64,000 nucleotides of DNA from Rhodococcus sp. IEGM 1379. GTDB lineage: Bacteria; Actinomycetota; Actinomycetes; Mycobacteriales; Mycobacteriaceae. The notes beneath the pieces are model-generated. The model was not told where the DNA came from, searched no databases, and saw only the letters and a program-made list of their open reading frames with translations. The stretch's first letter is position 1. Each line of letters opens with the position of its first letter. The position numbers were made by a program, and so were the translations under genes. This document shows positions 1 through 9,582 of the stretch, piece by piece. The stretch covers positions 1-64,000 of the forward strand of contig NZ_JASHKR010000022.1 in the NCBI RefSeq assembly GCF_030056815.1, written 5' to 3'.

Positions 1-1888
1 CGGCAAACGTCATGGCGCGTTCGATCATGTCGCGCACCACGGACTTGGGGGAGAGTGCAAACTCGGTGATCCACGGATGGCCGCCGCGGTACATCTCGAA
101 TGCGGGGAACAGCAACTCCGACAACGGTTTCGGCCAAGTCACTTCTTCGAGGAGTTCCATGCGCTCCTCGTATTCGATGCCGTCGGCCTTCATCTGAGCC
201 ACAGCTTCGCCGCGGGCGAAGTGCTGCTGACCCATCAACACCTGACGGGGATCGTCGAGCGTCGACTCGATGATGGACACGACATCGAGTGCGTAAGTAT
301 CGGATTCGACGTCGAGGAGCTCGAACGCGGCCCATGCGAAGGGCGAGAGCGGCTGGTTCAACGCAAAGTCGCGCTGCAAATCCATGGTCAAGCGTGCCAT
401 GCGGCCGTACTCGTCGGGTTCATCGAGGCGTTCTACGATGCCGGCGCTGAGCAACCCGCGGTACAGGGAGATGGTCTTGAGGATGTGCTTGCGTTGAGCC
501 GGCCGAGATTCGTGGTTGTCTTCCAACAGATGTCGCATGGCCTCGAAGCAATTGCCCGGCCGTGCAATGACATTGAGCAACATGGAGTTACTGACCGAGA
601 ACCGCGACACCAGCGGTTCGGGTGAAGCCGTCACCAAGCGGTCGAAGGTGGCTTCACTCCAGGATACAAAGCCCTCAGGTGCCTTCTTGCGTTGGATCTT
701 CTTGATCTTCTTCGGATCGTCACCGGCCTTGGCGACGGCCCGCAGGTTGTCCACCTCGTGCTCCGGTGCCTGAACGACGACGGTACCCATCGTGTCGTAG
801 CCGGCCCGGCCCGCACGTCCCGCGATCTGATGGAACTCTCGTGCTTTCAAGTGACGGGTCCGGACGCCGTCGTACTTGGCCAGGCCTGTGAGCAACACTG
901 TGCGGATCGGGACGTTGATGCCCACACCGAGAGTGTCGGTGCCGCAGATGACCTTGAGAAGGCCGTCCTGAGCCAGGACTTCGATGAGGCGGCGGTACTT
1001 GGGGAGCATGCCGGCGTGGTGAACCCCGATGCCATGGCGAACGAGGCGAGACAGGGTCTTGCCGAATCCTGTAGTGAAGCGGAATCCGCCGAGAGCCTCG
1101 GCGATTGCTTCCTTCTCGGCCTTCGAGCAGAAGTTGACGCTCGTCAGTGCCTGGGCGCGTTCCAGTGCTGCGGCCTGCGTGAAATGCACGATGTATACGG
1201 GGGCCTGGTTGGTGGTGACCAGATCTTCGATGGTCTCGCCGACCGGCGTCGTTGCATACGAAAACATGAGGGGGACAGGACGTTCGGTGCCGGACACCAC
1301 GGTGGTGGGGTTGCCGGTACGACGCGTGAGGTCCTCGGCGAAGAAGTCGACCTCACCGAGTGTGGCGGACATCAACAAGAACTGTGCATGCGGGAGTTCA
1401 ATCAACGGAACCTGCCACGCCCAGCCGCGATCGGGTTCGGAGTAGAAGTGGAACTCGTCCATCACGACCTGGCCGATGTCCGAGTTCGCACCTTCGCGGA
1501 GAGCCAGGTTCGCGACGATTTCCGCGGTGGCGCAGATGATGGGCGCCGACGAATTGACCGCCGCATCACCGGTCATCATGCCGACGTTCTCGGCTCCGAA
1601 CACCTCGCAGAGGGCAAAGAACTTCTCGCTCACCAAAGCCTTGATGGGAGCCGTGTAGTACGTGCGTTTGCCGCGAGACATTGCGTAGAAATGCGCACCG
1701 ATCGCCACCATGGACTTACCGGAACCAGTCGGAGTCGCCAGAATGACGTTGGCGCCCGAGACCAGTTCCATGACGGCCTCTTCCTGGGCAGGATAGAGCG
1801 TCAATCCTCGCTCCACGGTCCAGGAGGCGAAGGCGTCGAAAACGGAATCGGGATCCGCGTTGTCGGGGAGCAGTTCCGTCAGCAGCAC
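1..1888 (-). CDS. Ski2-like DEAD/DEAH RNA helicase (DUF3516 type), 3' end outside window
   Basis: Superfamily 2 ATP-dependent helicase, probably acting on RNA. About 629 codons are visible; the C-terminus lies beyond base 1. From the GTG start, motif I ATPTGSGKS is at residues 51-59, the DEFH box at 144-147 and SAT at 174-176; the motif VI-like stretch QIAGRAGRAG follows further on. The layout fits the actinobacterial helicases that end in DUF3516, although that domain is mostly cut off. GTG at 1888 is chosen because an in-frame TAG lies only four codons upstream. It starts 26 bases after the stop of the hydrolase gene, so the two are probably cotranscribed. The RNA substrate cannot be read from the sequence. 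Confidence 0.85.
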   Translation of the reverse strand, partial: MLLTELLPDNADPDSVFDAFASWTVERGLTLYPAQEEAVMELVSGANVILATPTGSGKSMVAIGAHFYAMSRGKRTYYTAPIKALVSEKFFALCEVFGAENVGMMTGDAAVNSSAPIICATAEIVANLALREGANSDIGQVVMDEFHFYSEPDRGWAWQVPLIELPHAQFLLMSATLGEVDFFAEDLTRRTGNPTTVVSGTERPVPLMFSYATTPVGETIEDLVTTNQAPVYIVHFTQAAALERAQALTSVNFCSKAEKEAIAEALGGFRFTTGFGKTLSRLVRHGIGVHHAGMLPKYRRLIEVLAQDGLLKVICGTDTLGVGINVPIRTVLLTGLAKYDGVRTRHLKAREFHQIAGRAGRAGYDTMGTVVVQAPEHEVDNLRAVAKAGDDPKKIKKIQRKKAPEGFVSWSEATFDRLVTASPEPLVSRFSVSNSMLLNVIARPGNCFEAMRHLLEDNHESRPAQRKHILKTISLYRGLLSAGIVERLDEPDEYGRMARLTMDLQRDFALNQPLSPFAWAAFELLDVESDTYALDVVSIIESTLDDPRQVLMGQQHFARGEAVAQMKADGIEYEERMELLEEVTWPKPLSELLFPAFEMYRGGHPWITEFALSPKSVVRDMIERAMTFA

Positions 1889-1914
1889 TCGTACAGGCTA
1901 GCCGTTGGCGGTGA

Positions 1915-2952
1915 TCAGGTTGCGCTGCGCTCGTCGGAACCCATCGCGTCGAGCACCGCCATCCGCGTCGATGACGAACCGGTGATCATATTTTCGCCGA
2001 CTCCGGCAATCAGCATGTGTCGCCACCGTGCTTCGTCGAACGTCAACGGAACAGTGGTCGAGAGGAAGTCTTCGACGACATGCAAGAAACGCATGGGGTC
2101 GTCACGGAACGGGAAGTGACCCGATCCACGAAAGATTTCGAGGCGAGAATTGGGCATTGCCGCATGCGCAAGATGCGCGTGAGAAACGGGGATCACGGAA
2201 TCGTCGTCTCCCCAGATCAGTTGAACCGGGAGATTCTCCGTCAGGTAACACCGATCGAGCATGGTCACCACTTGGCCGCGCCAATCGACTACGGCACGCA
2301 AAGTGCGGAGGTATGCCTCGTAGGCGGTGGGGTCGGGTAACTCGGCGAGCACTCGGATCAGATCGGGAGTGTCGTGGAGCATGGTTCCCGGACGAAGGTT
2401 TGATCCGTGGACCGCACCGGCAAAGGTTCCGGCGAGTCGCACCAACGGTACGGCCCCGGGTAGGCGGAGCAGCTTGAGAACTTCGTTGACCACAGGCACC
2501 GACATGAGTCGCAGAATCGGATGTACGTCCTTTGTGATGCCGCCGGCCGAGACCAGCACCAGACGATCGACCATGTTCGGGAACTGATACGCGAACTGCA
2601 TCGCGACACCACCGCCGAGCGAATGCCCGATCACCGAGACATGCTCGATGCCCAACGTCGACAACAGATCGCGCATGCCGTTGGCGTAGGCAGCCACTGA
2701 ATAGTCGGCACGCGGTTTGTCGGAACGGCCGTGACCGAGAAGGTCAGGCGCGATGACGGTGTAGTTCTTGGCCAAGTGGGGAATTATTTCGGTCCACGTG
2801 GAGGAGTTGTCGCCGATTCCGTGGAGCAGGAGAACGGCGGGACCCTCGCCGGCGATTCGAAACGCTCGGCGGTAACCGTGAATTGTCCGAAACATCATCC
2901 GCGGTTCCTCGTCGGGTACCGGACGGAGCTGTCGCGTTCGGGGTCTGCTCAT
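1915..2952 (-). CDS. alpha/beta hydrolase (Rv2715-like)
   Basis: 345-residue alpha/beta-hydrolase fold enzyme without a signal peptide, so presumably cytoplasmic. The oxyanion region LLHGIGD is near residue 45, and the nucleophile elbow GHSLGGG near residue 110 supplies the catalytic Ser. An acid in the WGDDD segment and a His in GSGHFPF near the C-terminus complete the triad. The pairing with the upstream PAC2 gene matches Rv2714-Rv2715 of M. tuberculosis. Upstream lies a strong hairpin (3081-3123), so it may have its own promoter. The substrate is unknown; esterase or epoxide-hydrolase-like chemistry is possible. Confidence 0.85.
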   Translation of the reverse strand: MSRPRTRQLRPVPDEEPRMMFRTIHGYRRAFRIAGEGPAVLLLHGIGDNSSTWTEIIPHLAKNYTVIAPDLLGHGRSDKPRADYSVAAYANGMRDLLSTLGIEHVSVIGHSLGGGVAMQFAYQFPNMVDRLVLVSAGGITKDVHPILRLMSVPVVNEVLKLLRLPGAVPLVRLAGTFAGAVHGSNLRPGTMLHDTPDLIRVLAELPDPTAYEAYLRTLRAVVDWRGQVVTMLDRCYLTENLPVQLIWGDDDSVIPVSHAHLAHAAMPNSRLEIFRGSGHFPFRDDPMRFLHVVEDFLSTTVPLTFDEARWRHMLIAGVGENMITGSSSTRMAVLDAMGSDERSAT

Positions 2953-3080
2953 GTCGCCTCCAGGATCATGGCGTGACCTCAGCTGACTGATGCGCTCCGA
3001 TTCGTTGAGCCGTCAACAAAAGCTACGCTGAATTTGAGGCTATCCGACGAAAGTGTCGAGGACAACATTTCAGATAACGA

Positions 3081-3123
3081 CAGGGTTGCGGAATGCGCAC
3101 AATGTGCGCATTCCGCAACCCTG
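3081..3123 (-). terminator. long perfect hairpin after the PAC2 gene
   Basis: The bases form a perfect inverted repeat of about 21 pairs around base 3102, beginning four bases past the PAC2 stop codon. On the minus strand it is followed by TCGTTATCTG, only moderately T-rich. Position and stem strength fit a terminator or a 3'-end stabilising hairpin. Confidence 0.75.
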
Positions 3124-3127
3124 TTCG

Positions 3128-4087
3128 TCAGTTCTGGTCGGTGTCGCCATCTTCGGGAGCATCGAACTCTCCGCTACCGGCCTGTTCGGCCAGGAAGCGC
3201 TCGAATTCGGCCCCGATCTCGTCTCCACTGGGGAGATCGGCCTCTCCGGCCAACAGGGACGCCTGTTGTTCCTGGGCTGTGACAAAAGTGTCGTATTGCC
3301 GTTCCAGTGCCTGGACAACCGTCTGAACTTCTTCATTCGCAGCAATATGCTCGTTAACCTGTTCCCGGACTCGCGCCGAGGCGTCACCCAGGGCGGCCAA
3401 CGGGAATTCGAGCCCGGATACCGTGGCAACATTCTCGAGCAGAGTCTCAGCTGCACCGGGGTAGTCGGTCTGTGCGAGGTAATGCGGAACGTGGACCGAG
3501 AAACCTACGGCTTCGTGCCCGTGCTGAGCCATCCTGAATTCGAGCAGTGACGACGCACTACCCGGCACCTGTAATTCACCAGACCAGCGCTGATTGTCGC
3601 CGATCAGCTCTTTGTTCGTGGAATGCGCAGTCAAGCCCAAGGGACGTGTGTGCGGAATTGCCATGGGGATTGCGTTCAAACCGATGGTTTGACGAACGCC
3701 CAGTTGTTCTGCGAGCAATCGAACCGCGGTGGTGAACCGTTCCCACTTCAGGTCTGGTTCCATACCGGCGAGCAGCAGGAACGGAGTTCCGACGGTATCG
3801 CGCAGTGCGTACAAGTTGAGCGTGGGTTCGGCGTAGTCCGAGAAGTGATCGGCCTTGAAGGTCATCAGTGGCCGACGCGAGCGGTAATCGATCAAATCGT
3901 CCACAGCAAACGATGCGACAAGTTCGGTCTCGAGGCTCTCGCGCAGGTGCGTCGTCGCAAGCTTTACCGCGTGACCTGCGTCGGAGTAGCCCTCGAGCCC
4001 GTGAATAAGGACCGGTCCCTGGCCGTCGGCAGCAGACAATTGGGGTGCCGGGAATTCCAGCTCGTACATTTTCGACTGGTCATCCAT
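3128..4087 (-). CDS. PAC2 family protein (Rv2714-like)
   Basis: 319-residue protein of the PAC2 (proteasome assembly chaperone 2-like) family. Visible features are the N-terminal core with GPVLIHGLEGYSDAG, an internal NAIPMAIPHTRP segment typical of the actinobacterial members, and an acidic C-terminal helix region. The actinobacterial role is not settled. ATG at 4087 has a good ribosome site (AAGGGGA). Its gene is followed by a hairpin and then the hydrolase, the same order as Rv2714-Rv2715. Confidence 0.85.
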   Translation of the reverse strand: MDDQSKMYELEFPAPQLSAADGQGPVLIHGLEGYSDAGHAVKLATTHLRESLETELVASFAVDDLIDYRSRRPLMTFKADHFSDYAEPTLNLYALRDTVGTPFLLLAGMEPDLKWERFTTAVRLLAEQLGVRQTIGLNAIPMAIPHTRPLGLTAHSTNKELIGDNQRWSGELQVPGSASSLLEFRMAQHGHEAVGFSVHVPHYLAQTDYPGAAETLLENVATVSGLEFPLAALGDASARVREQVNEHIAANEEVQTVVQALERQYDTFVTAQEQQASLLAGEADLPSGDEIGAEFERFLAEQAGSGEFDAPEDGDTDQN

Positions 4088-4405
4088 CGCAGTCCCCTTC
4101 TTTCGCAGTGCTTGATTCCAGTGTCCACTATCAGCGACGGCTGATTGGCAGTGGACTCACTCTTCGGTCGAGGTTCCTCTCATGGAACACGCCCGCTGTG
4201 CTCGGACATTCCCGAAATCGCACATTGGTGCGTTCGCCACGAGCGAATTTCGGTTTAGGGGAGGATTCCTCGCGAGCTGCCCGGTTTCGACACCGGCGGC
4301 AAGCGCAACGGCAGATCCACGATCCGGGAGATCGGACATGGCAGAGTGACGTTGAGGCACTGCCGCCGCGGATTTCGGTTCGGCTGCAGCCGAATGGAGG
4401 CGCAC
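4088..4405. other. intergenic region between divergent genes
   Basis: 318 bases between the divergently read PAC2 and lipoprotein genes. I see the two ribosome sites at its ends, but no clear operator, RNA gene or convincing ORF. Promoters for both genes must lie here. Confidence 0.6.
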
Positions 4406-5173
4406 ATGCGTAACGGTCGAGTAATGTCCCGAAAAATGCTGCGGACACGAGTAGGTGGTGTCGCCGCAGCGATCGCCGCTGTCGGTCTGTTGGCGGGCTG
4501 CGCGCAGCCGGTGACAGGAGCGGCCGTACCGGATCCGGCAGTGGAGTCGCCGAGTTCTGTCGATTCGACATCCGTAACCGGTTCACCGCAGCCTGCCGCG
4601 AAGCTGTCCGACCTGCTGTTGACTCCGGCAGAATTTCCCAAGCCTTTCGACGCGATTGTGCTTCCCGCGCAGGCTGTGCCGATGGCGGCCCCTGACCTCG
4701 TCGGCGTTCCGCGCGGCGCCACAGTCGATCCGGCCGACTGCGCTCCGCCGAAACAGGACTACGGACCAGAGGGCACAGTCATGGCTGTCGGTACCGACAA
4801 CTCGACGAGATCGACGATCTCCGTGGAACTGACGCGCATTGATACCAGTCTCACCGAGTTGCAGGCGCAGACCGAAGATTGCACGTCGATGACCGTGACT
4901 GCCAATGGAGTCACCACGACGGTGACCACCGTCATCCTCCCGCCGTCGCCGATCGCTGCCGATCAGACGTTGTCACTGCGACGGACTGTCACGGCGCCGT
5001 CCTCGGCCACCGGCGACCAATCCATGTTGACCCTGCTGGCCCAGGTCGGCGACGTGCGAATCGCCGCCACCCTCATGACATTCGGGGCGGCAAACGGGGT
5101 GGGTAACGCTGCCACTGGCCAACTCGACCAAGCGTTTACCGCAGCCGTTCAGAAGGTTCGCGCCGGCAGTTGA
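4406..5173 (+). CDS. putative lipoprotein of unknown function
   Basis: 255-residue exported lipoprotein. A basic N-terminus (MRNGRVMSRKMLRTR) is followed by a hydrophobic stretch and the lipobox LLAGC, so the mature protein is expected to be lipidated on Cys near residue 33 and anchored outside the membrane. The mature part is Ser/Thr/Ala/Pro-rich at first and then forms a domain of roughly 200 residues that I do not recognise. ATG at 4406 is chosen because GGAGG lies five bases upstream; ATG at 4424 is an alternative. It resembles mycobacterial Lpp/Lpr-type lipoproteins in layout only. Confidence 0.75.
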   Translation: MRNGRVMSRKMLRTRVGGVAAAIAAVGLLAGCAQPVTGAAVPDPAVESPSSVDSTSVTGSPQPAAKLSDLLLTPAEFPKPFDAIVLPAQAVPMAAPDLVGVPRGATVDPADCAPPKQDYGPEGTVMAVGTDNSTRSTISVELTRIDTSLTELQAQTEDCTSMTVTANGVTTTVTTVILPPSPIAADQTLSLRRTVTAPSSATGDQSMLTLLAQVGDVRIAATLMTFGAANGVGNAATGQLDQAFTAAVQKVRAGS

Positions 5174-5305
5174 GAATGATGCACGGTGCACCGACAGGAA
5201 GTGGCGTCGCGCAACGTGAATGCTCGATTCATCCCCAGCTTGGCGCGTAATCCACAGTTGTGAATTCTGTCGACGTTTTCCCAGGTCGATCAGCGGGAGC
5301 CTTCG

Positions 5306-6460
5306 GTGGCGCTTGTCATGGTTTGTGGCATGACAACATCACCGTTTTCCCGCGAATTCGAATCCTCCGACCATGACGAGAGCAGTTCGGCGCTGCCTCT
5401 GTCCGAACACCTTTCGGATCCCGGCGAATTGGTTGCCGCGATTCCGGCGCTGTTGGGATTTCGCCCGGCCGATTCGATAGTCGCGATGTGCTTGATGGAC
5501 ACCACGCCGAAAACGCTCGGCCCGATCATGAGGCATGACTACTTTCCGAACATCGGTCCTGAACTTGCGCCGGCGATGCACGCGGCTCTGGCACAGTTCG
5601 TTCGAGTCTGCGCTGTGGAAGGGACGGTAGCCGTGATCCTCGTGATGGTCGGGGATCATCCACTCGGTGAATTATTCGACATTGCAGGCGAGTTCAACGA
5701 CATGCTTGTCGGCGAGGGTATCGATCTCGCCGATGTGCTCTGTGTCGCCGAGATCGAACCGGGCCGCGAGTGGACGAGCGTGTTCGCGCCGGACCGCTAC
5801 GGGCGATTGCCGGATCCGGCGTCGTCATCGGTGGCCGCGGCGCAGGTGTTCGGTGGACGCGTCATCAGGGGGTCGAGAGAAGAGTTGGTGCTGGCGGTGC
5901 GAGGTGAATCGCACAACCACAGGTCGATCGGATCGTCGATCGACGTGGAACGACCATCCGTGGCGTCAGCGCGGTGCGCGGCCCACTGTTCGAACGATCC
6001 CTTCGCACAGGTTCGACGGGAGGTGGAGACCGTTCTGATCTACGTTGAGAGCGTCGAGTGCGGGATGTATCCCGACACCTACGAGTGCGCACAGTTGGCG
6101 CTCATGTTGTCGGACGTGCGCGTACGCGATGCAATCATGGGGCTCGCTGCAACGGAGTACGCACGTGCGGCGGAAGCGTTGTGGTCCATGCTCACGCATG
6201 AGCTTCCAGTTCCGGAATGTGCCTGGGCGGCATCACTTTTGGGATTCTTTGCGTATGTCCGCGGTGACGGCCCCCTGGCCGGCGTTGCGCTGGCCTATGC
6301 GCTGGAAGCGGATCCCGAGCACACTCTGGCCGGTTTGCTCGACAAATCGTTGCACGCTGGAGTCAGGCCGGACGGAATCCGTGAACTAGCGACCGTCGGC
6401 CTGACGCTCGCTCGGGAATTGGGAGTCGCCCGAATGCCCGAAATGCGGCGGATGAACTAG
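5306..6460 (+). CDS. DUF4192 domain protein
   Basis: 384-residue cytoplasmic protein matching the actinobacterial DUF4192 family, recognised from the [15 protein letters not shown] motif near the N-terminus and the long helical C-terminal half. Function unknown. The GTG at 5306 has GGGAG six bases upstream; ATG at 5330 is the alternative start. The stop codon overlaps that of galE tail to tail: both use the CTAG at 6457-6460. DUF4192 genes near ideR/dtxR are common in this order of bacteria. Confidence 0.8.
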   Translation: MALVMVCGMTTSPFSREFESSDHDESSSALPLSEHLSDPGELVAAIPALLGFRPADSIVAMCLMDTTPKTLGPIMRHDYFPNIGPELAPAMHAALAQFVRVCAVEGTVAVILVMVGDHPLGELFDIAGEFNDMLVGEGIDLADVLCVAEIEPGREWTSVFAPDRYGRLPDPASSSVAAAQVFGGRVIRGSREELVLAVRGESHNHRSIGSSIDVERPSVASARCAAHCSNDPFAQVRREVETVLIYVESVECGMYPDTYECAQLALMLSDVRVRDAIMGLAATEYARAAEALWSMLTHELPVPECAWAASLLGFFAYVRGDGPLAGVALAYALEADPEHTLAGLLDKSLHAGVRPDGIRELATVGLTLARELGVARMPEMRRMN

Positions 6461-7440
6461 CGAGCTGCGTGTGAGGCAGAACCCAAGTCCTGCAGGAACT
6501 GCCATGCGTCGGCCACGATCACGTCGAGGTCGGTACGCGTCGCCGTCCATCCCAACTCGGCGATTGCCTTGTCGCTGGACGCGATGAGAACTGCAGGATC
6601 ACCCAGGCGCCGGGGCGCATCTTCGACGTTGATCGGCAGACCGGTCACACGGGCGCAGGACGCGATGACTTCACGCACGCTGAACCCCGTACCGCTACCG
6701 AGGTTGTAGATGCGGTGCTCCGCGGGCGTGGCCGCTTCCAGCGCGAGCAGATGTGCTTCGGCCAAGTCGAGAACGTGAATGTAATCGCGAACCGCGGTGC
6801 CGTCGGGAGTCGGCCAATCGGTGCCGAACATCGAGATCTTGTCTCGTTGGCCGAGTGCAACCTGAAGGACGAGGGGAATCAAATGTGTTTCGATAACCCG
6901 ATTTTCGCCGGCGGACTTGTATGCGCCCGCGACATTGAAGTACCGCAGACTGGTCGCCGCGAGTCCGTGCGCGATGGAGTACGAGGTGATCGCATGATCG
7001 ATCGCGAGCTTGGATGCTCCGTACGGATTGGTGGGGCGGGTCGGGGCTGTCTCCACGATGGGTGACTGCTCCGGCTCACCATACGTCGCTGCCGTGGAAG
7101 AGAACACCAAGCGCGGGGTACCCGAGAGACGAATTGCCTCCAGAAGGGCAAGGGTGGTGACTACGTTGCCCTGCCAGTACTTTTCGGGATGCAGTACCGA
7201 TTCGCCGACGAGGGACTGCGCAGCGAAGTGCAGGACACCGTCGAACTTCGCGGAGTCTGTGAGGACCTCCGCGGCGAGTTTTGCGACGTCGCCTTCGATG
7301 AACTCGGCACCGGCAGGCACCGCGTCGGCATTTCCGGTGGAGAGATCGTCGATGATGACAACCTCATGCCCACGTTCGAGCAGCACCGTGCTGCAGACAC
7401 TTCCGACATAGCCGGCACCGCCGGTGACCAAGAGCTTCAT
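6457..7440 (-). CDS. galE: UDP-glucose 4-epimerase
   Basis: Interconverts UDP-glucose and UDP-galactose, which supplies galactose for arabinogalactan. 327 residues, a usual length. The Rossmann motif TGGAGYVG is at residues 6-13. The short-chain dehydrogenase catalytic pair is visible as SSTAATYG (Ser/Thr) followed by YGASK (YxxxK), and the sugar-binding [10 protein letters not shown] segment follows. The gene lies eight bases after ideR and is surely cotranscribed with it, as dtxR-galE is in corynebacteria. The C-terminus is convergent with the DUF4192 gene. Confidence 0.93.
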   Translation of the reverse strand: MKLLVTGGAGYVGSVCSTVLLERGHEVVIIDDLSTGNADAVPAGAEFIEGDVAKLAAEVLTDSAKFDGVLHFAAQSLVGESVLHPEKYWQGNVVTTLALLEAIRLSGTPRLVFSSTAATYGEPEQSPIVETAPTRPTNPYGASKLAIDHAITSYSIAHGLAATSLRYFNVAGAYKSAGENRVIETHLIPLVLQVALGQRDKISMFGTDWPTPDGTAVRDYIHVLDLAEAHLLALEAATPAEHRIYNLGSGTGFSVREVIASCARVTGLPINVEDAPRRLGDPAVLIASSDKAIAELGWTATRTDLDVIVADAWQFLQDLGSASHAAR

Positions 7441-7448
7441 GAAGACGT

Positions 7449-8135
7449 TCAGACCTGCTTTACCTGTACGGCGTGCGCCATTTCTTCGGACAACTCGAAC
7501 CCACTGTGGCCGGGCACCGTGATGGTGACGGAGCCGGGACGTGTTTCGACGGTGACTCTGGCGTCAGGAACAACGCCGGCTTCGCGCAACTGCGCGATGA
7601 CTTCGGGATCCGACTGCACATGCTCGGCCAGCCTGCGCACAACGACTGCCGTCGGCTTGCCCGGCGGAACGTCGGTGAGGCGCATGAGCGTCTCGGGCGT
7701 GCTGGTCACTCCGTCGAGGCCCAGCAAATCGAGCCCGGGGATCGGGTTACCGTACGGCGAGGTGGTCGGATTGTTCAGAACGACGACAAGTCGACGCTCG
7801 ACCTCCTCGCTCATGACGTGTTCCCAGCGGCAGGCCTCGGCGTGCACGTCTTCCCACTTCAGTCCGATCACATCCACCAGCAGACGCTCCGCCAATCGAT
7901 GCTTACGCATGACCGAGACAGCCAGGTCACGGCCCTTGTCGGTGAGCTCCAGGTGTCGATCGCCGGCAACCATTAGCAATCCGTCGCGCTCCATGCGGGC
8001 AACGGTTTGGCTGACGGTAGGTCCGCTCTGTTCGAGCCGTTCGGCGATCCGCGCCCGGAGCGGGACAACGCCCTCTTCTTCCAAGTCGTAGATCGTCCGG
8101 AGATACATCTCCGTGGTGTCGACTAGATCCTTCAC
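7449..8135 (-). CDS. ideR: iron-dependent repressor IdeR (DtxR family)
   Basis: 228-residue Fe(II)-activated repressor of siderophore and iron-uptake genes. It has the N-terminal winged helix ([19 protein letters not shown], then [17 protein letters not shown]), the metal-binding and dimer domain ([25 protein letters not shown] with Cys, Glu and His ligands) and a C-terminal SH3-like domain. It is nearly identical to M. tuberculosis IdeR through residue 140. I choose the GTG at 8135 because AAGGGG lies six bases before it and the protein then aligns with the known N-terminus; the TTG at 8141 would leave no spacing. A likely target box lies at 46389-46407. Confidence 0.95.
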   Translation of the reverse strand: MKDLVDTTEMYLRTIYDLEEEGVVPLRARIAERLEQSGPTVSQTVARMERDGLLMVAGDRHLELTDKGRDLAVSVMRKHRLAERLLVDVIGLKWEDVHAEACRWEHVMSEEVERRLVVVLNNPTTSPYGNPIPGLDLLGLDGVTSTPETLMRLTDVPPGKPTAVVVRRLAEHVQSDPEVIAQLREAGVVPDARVTVETRPGSVTITVPGHSGFELSEEMAHAVQVKQV

Positions 8136-8298
8136 ACTCAACCCCTTCGTCGGAAGTCATTCTACCGTTCAGTTCACTGATCTTGTGCCGCTAGCGCAGC
8201 GGCGAGTCCAGGGCATTGTCCGTATTCACGTTTATCGCCGCGATTGCCTGGACGGGAAGGTGCAACGGTGTGGTGCATGGCACGAATCGAACAGCAAG

Positions 8299-8304
8299 TA
8301 GCGT
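8299..8304 (+). promoter_or_regulatory. -10 element for leaderless acuC
   Basis: TAGCGT followed by exactly six bases and the ATG of acuC. No Shine-Dalgarno is present, so the transcript probably begins at the A of the start codon. Confidence 0.55.
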
Positions 8305-8310
8305 GATCGC

Positions 8311-9582
8311 ATGACCGCCTCGATCAGATCTGACGGGGACCCCGCGCCGCCTCGAGCAAATCGAGTTGTGGTGTGGAGTCCGGAGTACCTGAGTTATCGG
8401 TGGAGCAACGATCACCCGATGAATCCGACGCGGCTCGACCTCACGATGGAACTCTCGCGCGGGCTCGGATTACTCGAGGGAATCGAGTTCCTCGAGCCCA
8501 CTCCGGCCACCGATGTCGACCTCCTCCGTATTCATACTCCGGCGTACCTTGCGGCAGTGAAACAAGCGGGCCATTCTGCGTCCAACGGTGTCACCGGCGC
8601 AGATGTTCCCCACGGCCTCGGAACCGAGGACAATCCGGTGTTCCCGCAGATGCATGAGGCGAGCGCAATTCTCGCCGGTGGTTCACTCGCTGCGGCAAAA
8701 GAAATCGCGTCGGGTCGGACGCGACGAGCGGTCAGTATCGGCGGCGGCATGCATCATGCGATGGCCGACTGGGCATCCGGCTTCTGTGTGTACAACGACG
8801 CGGCAGTCGCGATTTCCTGGCTCCTCGACAACGGATACGACCGCATCGCCTACATCGACGTCGACGCCCATCACGGTGACGGCGTGCAACATGCGTTCCT
8901 GGGTGACCCCAGAGTTCTGACAGTCTCGCTGCATCAGCATCCGGCAACGCTGTGGCCCAACACGGGCTGGTCCAGTGAAGTCGGAGACGGTGCGGCAGAG
9001 GGAACAGCCGTCAATATTCCCGTGTTGCCGGGAACCGTCGACGCGTTGTGGCTGAGGGCGTTTCATGCTGTCGTTCCGGGTGCGATCGCGGCGTTCCGCC
9101 CGCAGATCATCATCAGTCAGTGCGGTGTGGATTCGCATCGGGAGGACCCTCTCGCCGATCTGGCCTTGACGGTCGACGGGCAGCGGGCAGCGTTCCTGGC
9201 GATGCGTGACCTTGCGGATCGCTACTCCGAAGGGCGTTGGCTGGCTGTCGGAGGCGGCGGGTACGGACTGGTGCGGGTTGTTCCGCGTGCGTGGACACAT
9301 CTCATAGCGGCGGCCCTCGACCGTGAGATCGACGTGAGTACAGCAGTTCCGGACGGATGGAAAGAAACGACCGGAGCGCTCGCGCCCGGTGTAGATCTAC
9401 CGTTGACGATGGGTGACGGCGGCGATGTGAACTACGCCAAGTGGGACGGTCCCGGGGGTACCCCCGAAACGGGAGTTGCTTCCGTGGACCGCGCACTTAC
9501 CCGCATCGATTCCGCCATCATCGCCACGCGGCGAGCTTCGTTCCCGCTTCTCGGACTCGACCCGGAGGATCCCCGTGACTGA
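8311..9582 (+). CDS. acuC: AcuC-like histone deacetylase family protein
   Basis: 423-residue zinc-dependent class I deacetylase-like enzyme. AcuC proteins remove acyl groups from lysines, notably on acetyl-CoA synthetase. Visible are the GGGMHHA segment, the zinc-binding YIDVDAHHGDG motif (Asp and His ligands), QCGVDSH with the second Asp, and the C-terminal GGGGYG loop with the catalytic Tyr. Its last eight bases overlap the start of the Pat-type acyltransferase gene, so the deacylase and acyltransferase are translated together. This is analogous to the acuABC arrangement of Bacillus. An acuC next to ideR/dtxR is also seen in corynebacteria. Confidence 0.9.
   Translation: MTASIRSDGDPAPPRANRVVVWSPEYLSYRWSNDHPMNPTRLDLTMELSRGLGLLEGIEFLEPTPATDVDLLRIHTPAYLAAVKQAGHSASNGVTGADVPHGLGTEDNPVFPQMHEASAILAGGSLAAAKEIASGRTRRAVSIGGGMHHAMADWASGFCVYNDAAVAISWLLDNGYDRIAYIDVDAHHGDGVQHAFLGDPRVLTVSLHQHPATLWPNTGWSSEVGDGAAEGTAVNIPVLPGTVDALWLRAFHAVVPGAIAAFRPQIIISQCGVDSHREDPLADLALTVDGQRAAFLAMRDLADRYSEGRWLAVGGGGYGLVRVVPRAWTHLIAAALDREIDVSTAVPDGWKETTGALAPGVDLPLTMGDGGDVNYAKWDGPGGTPETGVASVDRALTRIDSAIIATRRASFPLLGLDPEDPRD

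Noticed and set aside
692-2119. 475-codon plus-strand frame at the window start
   Set aside because: The minus strand there encodes helicase motifs I, II and III in order; the plus frame has no motif.
8142-8298. RNA gene or riboswitch between ideR and acuC
   Set aside because: No conserved fold could be drawn by eye; only the acuC -10 and the ideR ribosome site are clear.
9476-9574. N-terminal extension of the acyltransferase frame
   Set aside because: It overlaps acuC in another frame without a ribosome site; GTG 9575 has GGAGG and couples to the acuC stop.
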